A DNA stretch of 64,000 nt. Origin: Hyphomicrobiales bacterium. Its GTDB lineage: Bacteria; Pseudomonadota; Alphaproteobacteria; Rhizobiales; Rhizobiaceae. Below are positions 21,853-30,720 of the stretch, piece by piece. The stretch is taken from NCBI GenBank assembly GCA_900472575.1, contig UCIV01000024.1, positions 1 to 64,000 of the forward strand. The letters are read 5' to 3'. Every line of letters starts with the position of its first letter. The stretch's first letter is position 1. The notes under the pieces are model-generated. The model made no database searches, was not told the origin of the DNA, and worked only from the letters and a program-made list of their open reading frames with translations. The translations under genes were made by a program, and so were the position numbers.

Positions 21853-22977
21853 TCAGACCTTTGCGCGCATGATGACGCGTGGGGACTTTGTGAGGCGAAT
21901 ACCGCCCTGCTTGGCGACCACCACGGTTTCACTAAAGCCGAGGCCCTGCGCTGTGGCATAGAGATGGAAGACCATGCCTTCCTCCAGCGGCCAGTCGGAT
22001 GTCGGCAGGAAGGTGCCGGAAAAGTCACTGGTACGCGGGGTCCGGGTGTAGAGACCGAGCGTATAGGCAGTGACATTGTCGTAGACCGGCCGCAGGCCGG
22101 CATCGAGCGCGCCGTTGCGCATGATCGCGTCGACATCGCTGGCGATAGCGCCGGGTTTCATCGCAGCGATCTGCAGATCCTGTAGCTCGATCAGCTTCCC
22201 GGCAGCGGCTGTAAGCGCATCCGATGGCTTGCCCACCACGATCGGCCGCATCATCCGCGCGCCGTAATTGCCGACGCGTGGAATGAGCTCGACATGCAGC
22301 ACGTCGCCCTCCTCGATCGCCTCGGTCTTGAACACGCCGTGAAGAAACTCATGGCTGCCGGAGGCCTTGACCACCGGACCGACCTCACCGGTATCGGCGC
22401 CCTCGCGCAGGAACACACCTGATGCAATGGCGGCTGCATCGCGCGTCGTCATGCCGGGCTTTGCCTGTCTTGCGATCTCCGCCATCGCCTTATCGGCAAT
22501 TTCGGATGCCTGGGCAAGAACGGCAATCTCTTCCTCGGATTTCACCCAGCGCAGGCTGTCGCTCAGGCCGGGCATCGGCACGAAAGTGGCTTCGGGCAGA
22601 AGCGCCTGCAGCCGCATGAAAGTGGCGGCACTCATGCTGTAGGAATTTGTATCGAGAGCAATCCGCGCTCTGCCAAAACCGTGGTCGCGGATGCTTGCGG
22701 TAACGGCCGAATGCGCTTCATCGGTATCGGCAAAGCCGACGACATCGGTAATCCAGCTCTTCTCCCGGCATGGGGCTTCATCGAGCGCACGCAAACAAAA
22801 CCAGGCTTCACCTTCGCGCGGCAGGAACGCCGCGCGATACATGGTTTCGGAGACAGTATAGCCCGTCAGCCATGCGAGAAGTTCGCCGCTGTCGACGAGA
22901 AGCAGATCGGCGCCAGAAGACGCCATGGCGTCCCGGGCGAGAGCGATACGACGATCATATTCCGCCCGGGAGAACAT
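21853..22977 (-). CDS. M24-family (creatinase/Xaa-Pro peptidase fold) protein without canonical metal site
   Basis: A 374-residue protein with an N-terminal creatinase-like domain (about 1-130: WLTGYTVSE is the typical motif) and a C-terminal pita-bread domain. In true metallopeptidases five Asp/His/Glu residues bind two metals. Here the first Asp position reads Glu (HVELIPRVG), the second reads Met (ARMMRPIV), the HGIG histidine is replaced (YTLGLYT), and the GMVFxxE glutamate is Tyr (GMVFHLYAT). It therefore resembles metal-free creatinase or ectoine-hydrolase-type enzymes. It follows the M20 gene by 1 bp and is the last gene of the system C operon. Confidence 0.8.
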   Translation of the reverse strand: MFSRAEYDRRIALARDAMASSGADLLLVDSGELLAWLTGYTVSETMYRAAFLPREGEAWFCLRALDEAPCREKSWITDVVGFADTDEAHSAVTASIRDHGFGRARIALDTNSYSMSAATFMRLQALLPEATFVPMPGLSDSLRWVKSEEEIAVLAQASEIADKAMAEIARQAKPGMTTRDAAAIASGVFLREGADTGEVGPVVKASGSHEFLHGVFKTEAIEEGDVLHVELIPRVGNYGARMMRPIVVGKPSDALTAAAGKLIELQDLQIAAMKPGAIASDVDAIMRNGALDAGLRPVYDNVTAYTLGLYTRTPRTSDFSGTFLPTSDWPLEEGMVFHLYATAQGLGFSETVVVAKQGGIRLTKSPRVIMRAKV

Positions 22978-22978
22978 C

Positions 22979-24199
22979 TTATGCCACCTCGCAGATATCG
23001 AGGATGGTCAGCATGTAGACGCGGATCATGTCGAGGAAGTCGATGATATCGACGCGCTCGTCCGGCATGGTGTTGTACCGGCCACCCGGACCGCAGACGA
23101 TGCCTTCCATGCCAAGTTCATGATAGAGATGGCCAGCATCGGTGCCGTAGAAACGCGTGGGGGTGATAGCACCGGTTGGCTGCTTCTCGCCGCGCACGGC
23201 TTCGTAAGCAGCATTGATCGACTTGACGATGCGGCTATCCGGCGAAACCTCGAAAGGCGGCATCAGCGGGCGGCCTTCGATCATGTCCGGAACGAGCTTG
23301 GCCCGAAGCCCGGGGAAACGGCCTTCGAGCAGGCGCAGTTCAGCTTCGACGTCTGCCAGCACGCTCTCCTGTGTCTGGCCCGGCGCATAACGCAGCGAAC
23401 CGCGCAGGCGGACGAAATCGGCCACCTGCGGCGGACGCCATTCGGCAAAATCGCGGCCGAGCGCGCCATGAACGACGCCGACATGGCCACGATTGATCGA
23501 GCGATGTTCATCGCTCTTGGCGCCGCTGAAGGTCATCGCATTGATGCGCGGAATGATATCGCAGGCGGCTGCAATCGCATCGACGGATTCCTCGCGCTTC
23601 GACAAATGACGCGTGTCGCCGGTCAGTTCGATCACATAGCTGAGTGCCGCCGCATGCATGGTCACGGCAACGAGATCGCTCGGCTCGCTGTTGATGAAAT
23701 AGTCGGCCTTCACGCCGCTCCTGATCGCAGCCAGCGTGCCGACGCCGCCCTGCAATTCGCCAACGACGAAGGTCAGGACCACATCGCCCTTCAGCTTGAC
23801 GCCCGCATCGAGCAGTGTCTTCACCGCGCAGAAATAGGCCGCATCACCGGCCTTCATGTTGGACACGCCGATGCCGTAGATGAACTTGTCGTCGACCAGG
23901 CCCGCGTAAGGATCGACCGTCCAGCCTTCGGTCACCGGATTGGTGTCGAGATGGCCGTTGAACAGCAGGCTCTTTCCGCCGCCCTCACCCTTCAGGTGAC
24001 CGATCGTGTTGAAGCGGCGGCCTTCGTCAAACGCCTGAAGCTCGGCCCCGACGCCGATCTTTTCGAGTTCCTTGGCCATCCAGCGGGCGAGATCCTTCTC
24101 GCCTTCGGTCTCCGAATGGCTCTTGTGCTGGACCATTTTCGACAGGAAATCGAGGCAGGCCTTTTCGTCGATCCTATCCACGAGGGACTTCGGGTCCAT
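22979..24199 (-). CDS. M20-family peptidase/deacylase with altered metal residues
   Basis: A 406-residue cytoplasmic protein of the ArgE/DapE/carboxypeptidase G2 type. The first metal motif NGHLDTNP (His83, Asp85) is intact. The bridging Asp expected in GxGxxDMK is Asn114 (GVSNMKAG). In the Glu-Glu pair the catalytic base is kept (Glu148) but the ligand position is Leu149 (VVGELQGG). The metal site may be mononuclear or remodelled. The start at 24199 follows AAGGAG by 7 bp; an upstream ATG at 24238 that overlaps the ATPase stop is possible. It sits between the ATPase and M24 genes of the same operon. Confidence 0.82.
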   Translation of the reverse strand: MDPKSLVDRIDEKACLDFLSKMVQHKSHSETEGEKDLARWMAKELEKIGVGAELQAFDEGRRFNTIGHLKGEGGGKSLLFNGHLDTNPVTEGWTVDPYAGLVDDKFIYGIGVSNMKAGDAAYFCAVKTLLDAGVKLKGDVVLTFVVGELQGGVGTLAAIRSGVKADYFINSEPSDLVAVTMHAAALSYVIELTGDTRHLSKREESVDAIAAACDIIPRINAMTFSGAKSDEHRSINRGHVGVVHGALGRDFAEWRPPQVADFVRLRGSLRYAPGQTQESVLADVEAELRLLEGRFPGLRAKLVPDMIEGRPLMPPFEVSPDSRIVKSINAAYEAVRGEKQPTGAITPTRFYGTDAGHLYHELGMEGIVCGPGGRYNTMPDERVDIIDFLDMIRVYMLTILDICEVA

Positions 24200-24234
24200 T
24201 GTCATGCTCCTTGATGCAGTATCACTGGTATTGG

Positions 24235-25866
24235 TCATTGAAATTGGGCGGCCGCGCGCGGCACCGCTTCGATCAGCCGGCGGGTATAGTCGGCCCGATC
24301 AGGGCTATCGATCTCGTCTGCCTTCACCACCTCGATCAGGTCGCCGCGATACATGACGGCGATCCGGTGGGCGATCTGGCGGATAAGGTTGAGATCGTGG
24401 GTGATGAAGAGATAGGCCGTGCCGCTCGCCTTCTGCAGTTCGAGCAGCAGCTCTACCACGGAAGCCTGAACTGAAACGTCGAGCGCCGAGGTGATCTCGT
24501 CACAGATGACCAGCTTCGGCTTCGAGGCAAAGGCACGGGCAATTGCCACACGCTGTTTCTCGCCACCGGAAAGCTGGTGCGGATAACGGTTGGCATGGGT
24601 GCGTGGCAGGCGCACCTGTTCCAGCATGTCGCCGACCTGCTTTTCGAGATCGCTCCCATCACCGAACAGTTTCAGCGGCCGCGAGAGGATCTCAAAGATC
24701 TTCTGGCGCGGATTGAGCGAGGCATCCGGATGCTGGAAGATGATCTGCACGTCCTTGCGATAGGCATTGTCCATATCGCCGAGATGCCGGATCTCACGCC
24801 CGTCGAACCAGATCTTGCCTTCGAACCGGTTGAGGCCTGTCATGGCCTTGGCAAGCGTCGACTTGCCCGACCCGCTCTCGCCGACGATGCCGAGAATCTC
24901 ACCCGGATTGACGCTGAGGCTGATCGCGTTATTGCCGGTAACACGATCGGTCTTCTTGCCGGTCAGTGCCGCGAGGAACGACTTGCGGCCGAAATGCACG
25001 CTGACATTCTCGACCTTCACCAGCGGCTTTTCGGCCACGACCACATCCTCCTTCACCAGACGGTGAGCCGGGTCAGGAACGGCATCGATCAGCTCGCGGG
25101 TATAGTCCTGCTGCGGATTGGTGAAGATGTCGCGGACCGGGCCCTGCTCGACGATATCGCCACGCTTGATCACGGCCACGCGGCTTGCCGTGCGGGCAAC
25201 CAGCGCCAGATCATGCGAGATATAGAGCGAAGCGACACCCGTCTCGGCCTGCAACTCGACGAACAGATCGAGGATCTGCCGCGAGGTAATCACGTCGAGC
25301 GCCGTGGTCGGCTCGTCGAAAATGATGCATTCCGGGTTGCAGGCAAAGGCGGATGCGATGACGACACGCTGCTTTTCGCCGCCGGAAACCTCATGCGGCA
25401 TGCGGTGCATCATCTGCCCCGGCGTCTTCAGCCCCACATGCGCAAGCCGTTCCTCGCCTTCCTTCCACGCCTGCTGGCGGGTCAGGCCGCGGTGGCGAAT
25501 GAGAACTTCGGCCAACTGCGTGCCGAGCGACAGCGTCGGGTTGAGTGACGTGCTCGGGTCCTGAAACACCATGCTGATGCGCCGGCCGCGGATGGCCTCC
25601 ATCTGCCGTTCGGATTTATCGAGCAGGTTGTCGCCGCCGAGCAGGATTTGCCCGCCCGGTTCACGGGCATTTTTCGGCAGGTAGCGCATGATCGACCATG
25701 CGAGCGAGGTCTTGCCTGAGCCGCTTTCGCCGACGAGGCCGAGGATTTCGCCGCGGTTGATGGCGAGATCGATGTTTTTCAGCGCGTGAAACGTGCCGTT
25801 AGCGGTCTCGTAATCCAGCGAATAGTTCTCGATGGAGAGCACCGGCTTGTTCTCAGTATTCGTCAT
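24235..25866 (-). CDS. Dipeptide-type ABC importer, double ATPase (system C)
   Basis: A 543-residue fused ATPase, shorter than those of systems A, B and D. Both halves are complete: GESGSGKT with VSGGEKQRV, and GESGSGKS with LSGGEKQRV. The SGGEKQR signatures are shared only with the system E ATPase, marking C and E as sister systems. The start at 25866 (MTNTENKP) has GAGGTGAC upstream and is preferred over an upstream in-frame start that would add 11 residues. Confidence 0.92.
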   Translation of the reverse strand: MTNTENKPVLSIENYSLDYETANGTFHALKNIDLAINRGEILGLVGESGSGKTSLAWSIMRYLPKNAREPGGQILLGGDNLLDKSERQMEAIRGRRISMVFQDPSTSLNPTLSLGTQLAEVLIRHRGLTRQQAWKEGEERLAHVGLKTPGQMMHRMPHEVSGGEKQRVVIASAFACNPECIIFDEPTTALDVITSRQILDLFVELQAETGVASLYISHDLALVARTASRVAVIKRGDIVEQGPVRDIFTNPQQDYTRELIDAVPDPAHRLVKEDVVVAEKPLVKVENVSVHFGRKSFLAALTGKKTDRVTGNNAISLSVNPGEILGIVGESGSGKSTLAKAMTGLNRFEGKIWFDGREIRHLGDMDNAYRKDVQIIFQHPDASLNPRQKIFEILSRPLKLFGDGSDLEKQVGDMLEQVRLPRTHANRYPHQLSGGEKQRVAIARAFASKPKLVICDEITSALDVSVQASVVELLLELQKASGTAYLFITHDLNLIRQIAHRIAVMYRGDLIEVVKADEIDSPDRADYTRRLIEAVPRAAAQFQ

Positions 25867-25876
25867 GGGTGTCACC

Positions 25877-26701
25877 TCAGGTCCGCGGATTGAGGGCATC
25901 GCGGAGACCGTCGCCCAGAAGGTTGAAGCCGACGGCGACGATGGCGATCGCCACGCTCGGCCAGATCAGGATGCCAGCCGACATATGCATGTAGCGGCGG
26001 GCTTCCGAGACCATCAGGCCCCATTCAGCAGCCGGCGGCTGTGCGCCGAGACCGAGGAAGGAGAGCGTCGCAAACAACATCACGGCAAAGGACACACGAA
26101 TAGTCATCTCGACGATGATCGGCGCGATCACGTTCGGCAGCATTTCGCGGCGGATGATGTAGCCGGAGCTTTCGCCGCGGGCGATTGCCGCATTCACATA
26201 ATCCTGCTTGCGCACCGACAGCGCCACGCTTCGGGTGATCCGGGCCATGCCGGGCGCGAATGCGATAGCAACAGCGACCAGCGCGTTGACCGTGCTGGAG
26301 CCGAGCAGGTTGACCACCAGTAGCGCAAACAACAGGCTCGGGATCGACATGACCGCATCGATGGTACGCATGATCAGCTCGTCGGCGCGGCCGCCGAGGA
26401 AGGCGGAAGCGGTGCCGATCAGGGCGCCGATCAGCGTCCCGGCGATGGTCGCCAGAACCGCCATGACGACGGTGGCGCGGGCGCCGATCAATAGCCGGCT
26501 GAAGATATCACGGCCATACTGATCGGTGCCGAGCCAGTAGGCGGCACTGGGCCCCTTGTAGCGGGCGAGCGGCGACAATTTTTCCGGATCATACGGCGCG
26601 ACCAACGGGCCGAACACAACGATCGCGAGGACCAGCACCACGAGGAAGGTGCCGATCGCGCCTTGCGGCGTCTTCAGCAGGCGTTTCATGAACTCAGTCA
26701 T
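25877..26701 (-). CDS. Dipeptide-type ABC permease, DppC-like (system C)
   Basis: A 274-residue membrane permease with YWLGTDQYGRDIFSRLLIG, the EAA loop AAIARGESSGYIIRREMLPN, and the C-terminal LLGDGLRDALNPRT. The start at 26701 (MTEFMKRLL) overlaps the end of the DppB-like gene by 8 bp. The same 8-bp overlap occurs between the matching genes of system E. The gene is followed 10 bp later by the ATPase. Confidence 0.92.
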   Translation of the reverse strand: MTEFMKRLLKTPQGAIGTFLVVLVLAIVVFGPLVAPYDPEKLSPLARYKGPSAAYWLGTDQYGRDIFSRLLIGARATVVMAVLATIAGTLIGALIGTASAFLGGRADELIMRTIDAVMSIPSLLFALLVVNLLGSSTVNALVAVAIAFAPGMARITRSVALSVRKQDYVNAAIARGESSGYIIRREMLPNVIAPIIVEMTIRVSFAVMLFATLSFLGLGAQPPAAEWGLMVSEARRYMHMSAGILIWPSVAIAIVAVGFNLLGDGLRDALNPRT

Positions 26702-27641
26702 ACTGGATCCTCTTGTCGAGCCAGGCATAGAGGATGTCGGCAATGAAATTGACGATCGAATAGGTGGCAGCCATGATCAGCACACCGGCCTGGATGGCAG
26801 GCAGGTCACGCGCCTGGATGGCGACGATCAGCTGGCGTCCGATACCGGGAATGGCGAAGATTTCCTCGACGACAATAACGCCGCCGAGAAGATAACCGAC
26901 ATCGAGCGCGACGATGGTGATGGTCGGCAGAAGCGCATTGCGCAACGCGTGGTGGCGCAGCACGTGACCGCGCGACAGGCCTTTAAGCCTTGCGGCGCGG
27001 ATATAGTCCGTATGCAGCACATCGACGAGTTCGGAGCGCACCATGCGGGACACGTGGGCGATCAGGATGATCGAGATGACGCAGACCGGTAGCACCAGAT
27101 GCGCGATACCGCCGAAGAAATCCTCCGTCAGCGGCACGTAACCGGTCGGCGGCAGCCACTTCATCCAGTCGGCAAAGAGAAGAACGGCGATCGTTGCCGT
27201 AACGAATTCGGGAAGTGCTACGCCGGCATAGGAAATCAGGCTCACCACCATGTCGGCGATCTTGCCGCGACGGATGGCGGCGATGATGCCGAGCGGAATG
27301 GCGAGGATAAGCATCAGGCCGATCGAGAAGAAGGCCAGAATGAGGGATCGACCAAGCGCTTCGAACATGGCGGGGCCAACCGGTTGGCCGGTGCGCAGCG
27401 AGGTGCCGAGGTCACCCTGCACGACATGCCAGAGCCAGGTCGCATATTGCTGCCAGATCGGCGCATCGAGACCCATCGTCTGGCGCAGCGCATCGAGCGC
27501 TTCCGGGGTGGCGTTTTCGCCCAGCATCATCACCGCCGCGTCGGCGGGCAGGATCTGGGTAATGGCAAAGACGATCAGCGACACGACAAGAAGCGTGTAG
27601 ACGATCATCACCAGCCGCTTGGCTATATAGTTCGGAGACAG
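26694..27641 (-). CDS. Dipeptide-type ABC permease, DppB-like (system C), probable CTG start
   Basis: A permease of about 315 residues. The usual DppB N-terminus (NYIAKRLVMMIVYTLLVV) is encoded only if translation begins upstream of the first ordinary start (GTG 27611). The frame is open back to a TGA at 27659-27657 and contains no ATG, GTG or TTG before 27611. A CTG at 27641, about 9 bp after AAGGA, gives the expected N-terminus, so I place the start there with low certainty. Other features are normal: LPADAAVMMLGENATPEALD loop and RAARLKGLSRGHVLRHHALRN EAA loop. The 3' end overlaps the DppC gene. Confidence 0.8.
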   Translation of the reverse strand: MSPNYIAKRLVMIVYTLLVVSLIVFAITQILPADAAVMMLGENATPEALDALRQTMGLDAPIWQQYATWLWHVVQGDLGTSLRTGQPVGPAMFEALGRSLILAFFSIGLMLILAIPLGIIAAIRRGKIADMVVSLISYAGVALPEFVTATIAVLLFADWMKWLPPTGYVPLTEDFFGGIAHLVLPVCVISIILIAHVSRMVRSELVDVLHTDYIRAARLKGLSRGHVLRHHALRNALLPTITIVALDVGYLLGGVIVVEEIFAIPGIGRQLIVAIQARDLPAIQAGVLIMAATYSIVNFIADILYAWLDKRIQYD

Positions 27642-27664
27642 GGGCGTATTCCTTGGTCAAGAGG

Positions 27665-27689
27665 GCCGGACGCCATCAAGGCGCCCGGC
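27665..27689 (-). other. Intercistronic hairpin after binding-protein gene (system C)
   Basis: The minus-strand RNA can pair GCCGGGCGCC with GGCGUCCGGC (plus-strand positions 27680-27689 and 27665-27674), a 10-bp stem with one G-U pair and a UUGAU loop. It lies between the binding protein and the DppB gene. No long U-run follows. It probably stabilises the upstream message or dampens expression of the downstream genes. Confidence 0.5.
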
Positions 27690-27709
27690 GATATTGGCGG
27701 TCGGATGGA

Positions 27710-29257
27710 TCAGCCGCGCTTCGGTGCCTTATCGGAAAGCGAAGCGTAGTCGAGGCGATAGACGGATGCGCGCGGATGGGCTTCGAAACCTTCGACCCAG
27801 CTGCGCTTGGCGGCCAGAACGTCGAAGAAGGACGGGATGATCGAGGGAACTTCCTCGTTCATGATTTCCTGTGCCTTGGTGTAAAGCTCGGTGCGCTTTG
27901 CCTCGTCGGTCGTGCCGCGGGCTTCGCCGACCAGCTTATCGAATGCCTTGTTGTTCCAGCGCGTCTCGTTCCAGGCCGCATCCGAGGTGTAGAGCAGCTT
28001 GAAGATGCCATCCGGGGTCGGCTGCATGTTGTAGAAGCCGACGTAGAACGAACCCTTCTTCCATACCTGCTCCAGATAGGTCGCATGCGGCATGGTCTGG
28101 ACATTGATGTTGATGCCGGCTTCCTTGGCCATTTCACGCAGTGCGACGGCAAGCTGGGTGCGCACCGCCGGGCGGTCGGAGGCGATCAGGGTTGCTTCGA
28201 GACCATTCGGGAAACCTGCCTCAGCGAGAAGCTTCTTGGCTTCGGCGATATTGGCCTCACGCTGTTTGACCTGTTTGAAGAAACGGTAGGACGGGTTGAG
28301 CGGCGTGTCGTTGCCGATCGTGCCAAAACCTTCGGTGACGAAACCGACCATGGCTTCGCGGTCGACGGTGAGCGCAATGGCGCGACGGACGCGCGGATCG
28401 TTAAACGGTGCCGTGTCGCAACCGAAGTTGATGTTGCAGAACTGGCCCGACGGCGTACGCAGCGTGGTAATGCCGTCATTGCCATCGACGCGCATGAATT
28501 CCGGCGGCTGGATGGTGGAGATGATGTCGATATCGCCGGACAACAATGCAGAGCTTTCAGCCGACGTATCCGGGAAGACATGCACTTCGACGCGGTCGAG
28601 ATAGGGGCGTGCCGGGTCGTAATACTTTTCGTTGCGTTCGACGACGATCAGACGATCCGGCTCGTAGGAAACGAGCTTGAAAGGGCCGGTGCCGACAGCC
28701 TTGGTCGACAGGCTTTTCAGGTCGCCGGTGGCGATGGCGGCCGGAATGATACGGGCATTCGTATAGGCCATCGAAACGGGCAAGTCGGCATAGCCGCCGG
28801 AAAGCTTGAACAGCACGGTCGCATCGTCAACGGCAACGATATCGGCGATCGGGCCGACATTGTTGCGGCCCGGCGAAGCCGTTGCCGGATCGAGGATCGC
28901 CTTGAAGGTCGCGACGACATCCTTGGCGGTGAAGGCGGAACCGTCATGGAAGGTAACGCCTGTGCGCAGCTTGAAGGTCCATTCGGTCAGCGCATCGTTG
29001 GCGCTCCAGCTCTCGGCCAGATCCGGCTCGACAGACATGTCGACGCGTAGGCGCGTCAGGTTGCTGTAGAGCAGCTCAGTGACGAGATATTCTGGGTTGA
29101 CGCGAGTAAGCAGCGGATGAATGACGCTTGCCGCCTGGTCGACAGAGATCTTCAGCGTGCCGCCCTTGGCCGGCGTCGCTTGGGCAAAGCTCATCGAAGG
29201 TGCTGCAAGGATGGCGGCGGTGCCCGCGAGGAAGAAGCGGCGTTTCATTTCCAGCAT
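27710..29257 (-). CDS. Periplasmic solute-binding protein, family 5 (system C)
   Basis: A 515-residue oligopeptide-type binding protein. The N-terminus MLEMKRRFFLAGTAAILAAP contains a twin-arginine-like RRFFL motif before a hydrophobic stretch and a cleavage site near SFAQA, so export may be by the Tat route. The family core appears as LAESWSANDALTEWTFKLRT and GTGPFKLVSYEPD. AGGGA lies 8 bp before the ATG. It follows an M20 peptidase gene by 32 bp and precedes the permeases. Confidence 0.9.
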   Translation of the reverse strand: MLEMKRRFFLAGTAAILAAPSMSFAQATPAKGGTLKISVDQAASVIHPLLTRVNPEYLVTELLYSNLTRLRVDMSVEPDLAESWSANDALTEWTFKLRTGVTFHDGSAFTAKDVVATFKAILDPATASPGRNNVGPIADIVAVDDATVLFKLSGGYADLPVSMAYTNARIIPAAIATGDLKSLSTKAVGTGPFKLVSYEPDRLIVVERNEKYYDPARPYLDRVEVHVFPDTSAESSALLSGDIDIISTIQPPEFMRVDGNDGITTLRTPSGQFCNINFGCDTAPFNDPRVRRAIALTVDREAMVGFVTEGFGTIGNDTPLNPSYRFFKQVKQREANIAEAKKLLAEAGFPNGLEATLIASDRPAVRTQLAVALREMAKEAGININVQTMPHATYLEQVWKKGSFYVGFYNMQPTPDGIFKLLYTSDAAWNETRWNNKAFDKLVGEARGTTDEAKRTELYTKAQEIMNEEVPSIIPSFFDVLAAKRSWVEGFEAHPRASVYRLDYASLSDKAPKRG

Positions 29258-29289
29258 GTTTCAGTTCCCTTGGTTATTTGCTGCGGTTT

Positions 29290-30606
29290 TCAGGAATGGC
29301 GTATTTCTGGGATCGAATCGGCGGCAAAATCCGCCGCGAGATAGGCGAGAATGCTTTTGGCGAGCGCGATAATGTCCTGTCGCGTCGTGTGTTCTTCCGG
29401 GCTGTGGATGCAGCTTTCCGGCCGGCCGAGGCCGCCGAGCAGCACTTCCGGGCCAAAACCTGCCTTCTGCACGTAACCGAAGTCCGAGCACGAGGCCGCG
29501 CCCCATTTGGCAAAGTCTTCTTCGCCGTAGCCGAAACCTTCCGACAACGCCTTCTGCCAGCGCGGCCAGTGCGGCCCGTCCGGATCGTCGGTCGGGATCA
29601 AATGCCCGACGAGGTCGACGGCCAGCTTGAGATCGGTTCCATCCAGGCAGGCGCAGATCGCGGTCTCGATCTCGGCGCGCGCCGCTTCATAATTTTCTTC
29701 CGGCGCATAACGACGCGAAACAAGGATCTTGATTTCTGCCGGCACCTGCCCGCCCGCCGTCCCGCCATTGACCGCCGCAATCGTCAGCGATGGCCGAAGC
29801 GGGCCGGTCGCATGCGGCGGCGGCGCGAGCTTCGATTCCCGCTCGGCGACGGTGGGCTTCAGCGCAGCAAGAGCGTTCAGCACAGGCAGCGCGCCCTCGA
29901 TGGCGTTGACGCCTGCGCCAGTCCTGTTGCCCTCCCCGGCATGAACCGCATGACCGGTGATCGTCACTTGCAGATTGAAGATACCGAAACAGCCGGCCCA
30001 GACACGCGGCGCAGCCGAGCCGTTGAAATTCAGGATATGGCCCTTCAACATGCCCTGTTCAGCGAGATAGCGGATGCCCGGATAAAGGCCGCCTTCCTCA
30101 TCGGTGCAAAGCAGCAGCATCGGATCGTAGGCAAGCGGCACGCCGCATGATTTGGCGGCGCGCAGCGCCAGAAGCGTTGCGGCGATCGTGCCCTTCATGT
30201 CGGCAGCGCCCAAACCATAGAGATTGTCGCCCTCGATCGTCAGAGAGAGCGGGTCGCGCGTCCAGCCGGGAGCAACCGGAACCGTATCGACATGATAATA
30301 AAGACCACAGACCGGCTTGCCGCTCTCGCGTGTCGCAACCAAGTTCGTACGCTCGCCGGATGCCGGACCACCGGCAACATGCCAGAGGTCGCGCGGTACC
30401 GTCACACGCTCAAAATCAAAGCCGAGCGGCGTCAGCAATTCGCTCATCAGATCGGCAAATGGCCCATAGCCTTCGCCTGGCGGAAAGGACGTATCGACCG
30501 CAACCATGCGTGACAAATCCTGAACCGCGATCTCGACATCGCGCTCAATCGCTGTCATGGCAGACTTAAGAGGGGCGTGATGAAGATCGGGCTGCGGCAC
30601 GGTCAT
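29290..30606 (-). CDS. M20-family metallopeptidase (ArgE/DapE type)
   Basis: A 438-residue cytoplasmic amidohydrolase, probably a deacylase or dipeptidase. Its metal site is complete, unlike the M20 protein at the other end of the operon: His105 and Asp107 in YHVDTVP, Asp136 in GLGAADMKG, and the pair Glu170-Glu171 in TDEEGG. GAGGAT lies 7 bp before the ATG. It is the first gene of the system C operon and is divergent from a HutC-type regulator gene. Substrate is unknown; N-acyl amino acid or dipeptide fits. Confidence 0.87.
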   Translation of the reverse strand: MTVPQPDLHHAPLKSAMTAIERDVEIAVQDLSRMVAVDTSFPPGEGYGPFADLMSELLTPLGFDFERVTVPRDLWHVAGGPASGERTNLVATRESGKPVCGLYYHVDTVPVAPGWTRDPLSLTIEGDNLYGLGAADMKGTIAATLLALRAAKSCGVPLAYDPMLLLCTDEEGGLYPGIRYLAEQGMLKGHILNFNGSAAPRVWAGCFGIFNLQVTITGHAVHAGEGNRTGAGVNAIEGALPVLNALAALKPTVAERESKLAPPPHATGPLRPSLTIAAVNGGTAGGQVPAEIKILVSRRYAPEENYEAARAEIETAICACLDGTDLKLAVDLVGHLIPTDDPDGPHWPRWQKALSEGFGYGEEDFAKWGAASCSDFGYVQKAGFGPEVLLGGLGRPESCIHSPEEHTTRQDIIALAKSILAYLAADFAADSIPEIRHS

Positions 30607-30659
30607 TGTGGTATCCTCGGCCTCCGGCGCTCGCCTCCTCAGCTTGCGCTTTAATATAA

Positions 30660-30669
30660 ACTATATAGT
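30660..30669. promoter_or_regulatory. Palindrome in divergent promoter region
   Basis: ACTATATAGT is a perfect 10-bp palindrome in the AT-rich 114-bp gap between the divergent M20 and HutC-type regulator genes. The position suits an operator for the HutC regulator, but the palindrome is short and partly explained by AT-richness, so this is tentative. Confidence 0.35.
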
Positions 30670-30720
30670 AATACTGCGTAGATCGGGATAGCGAGTCAAC
30701 TCCAAAGAAGAGGCAAATAA

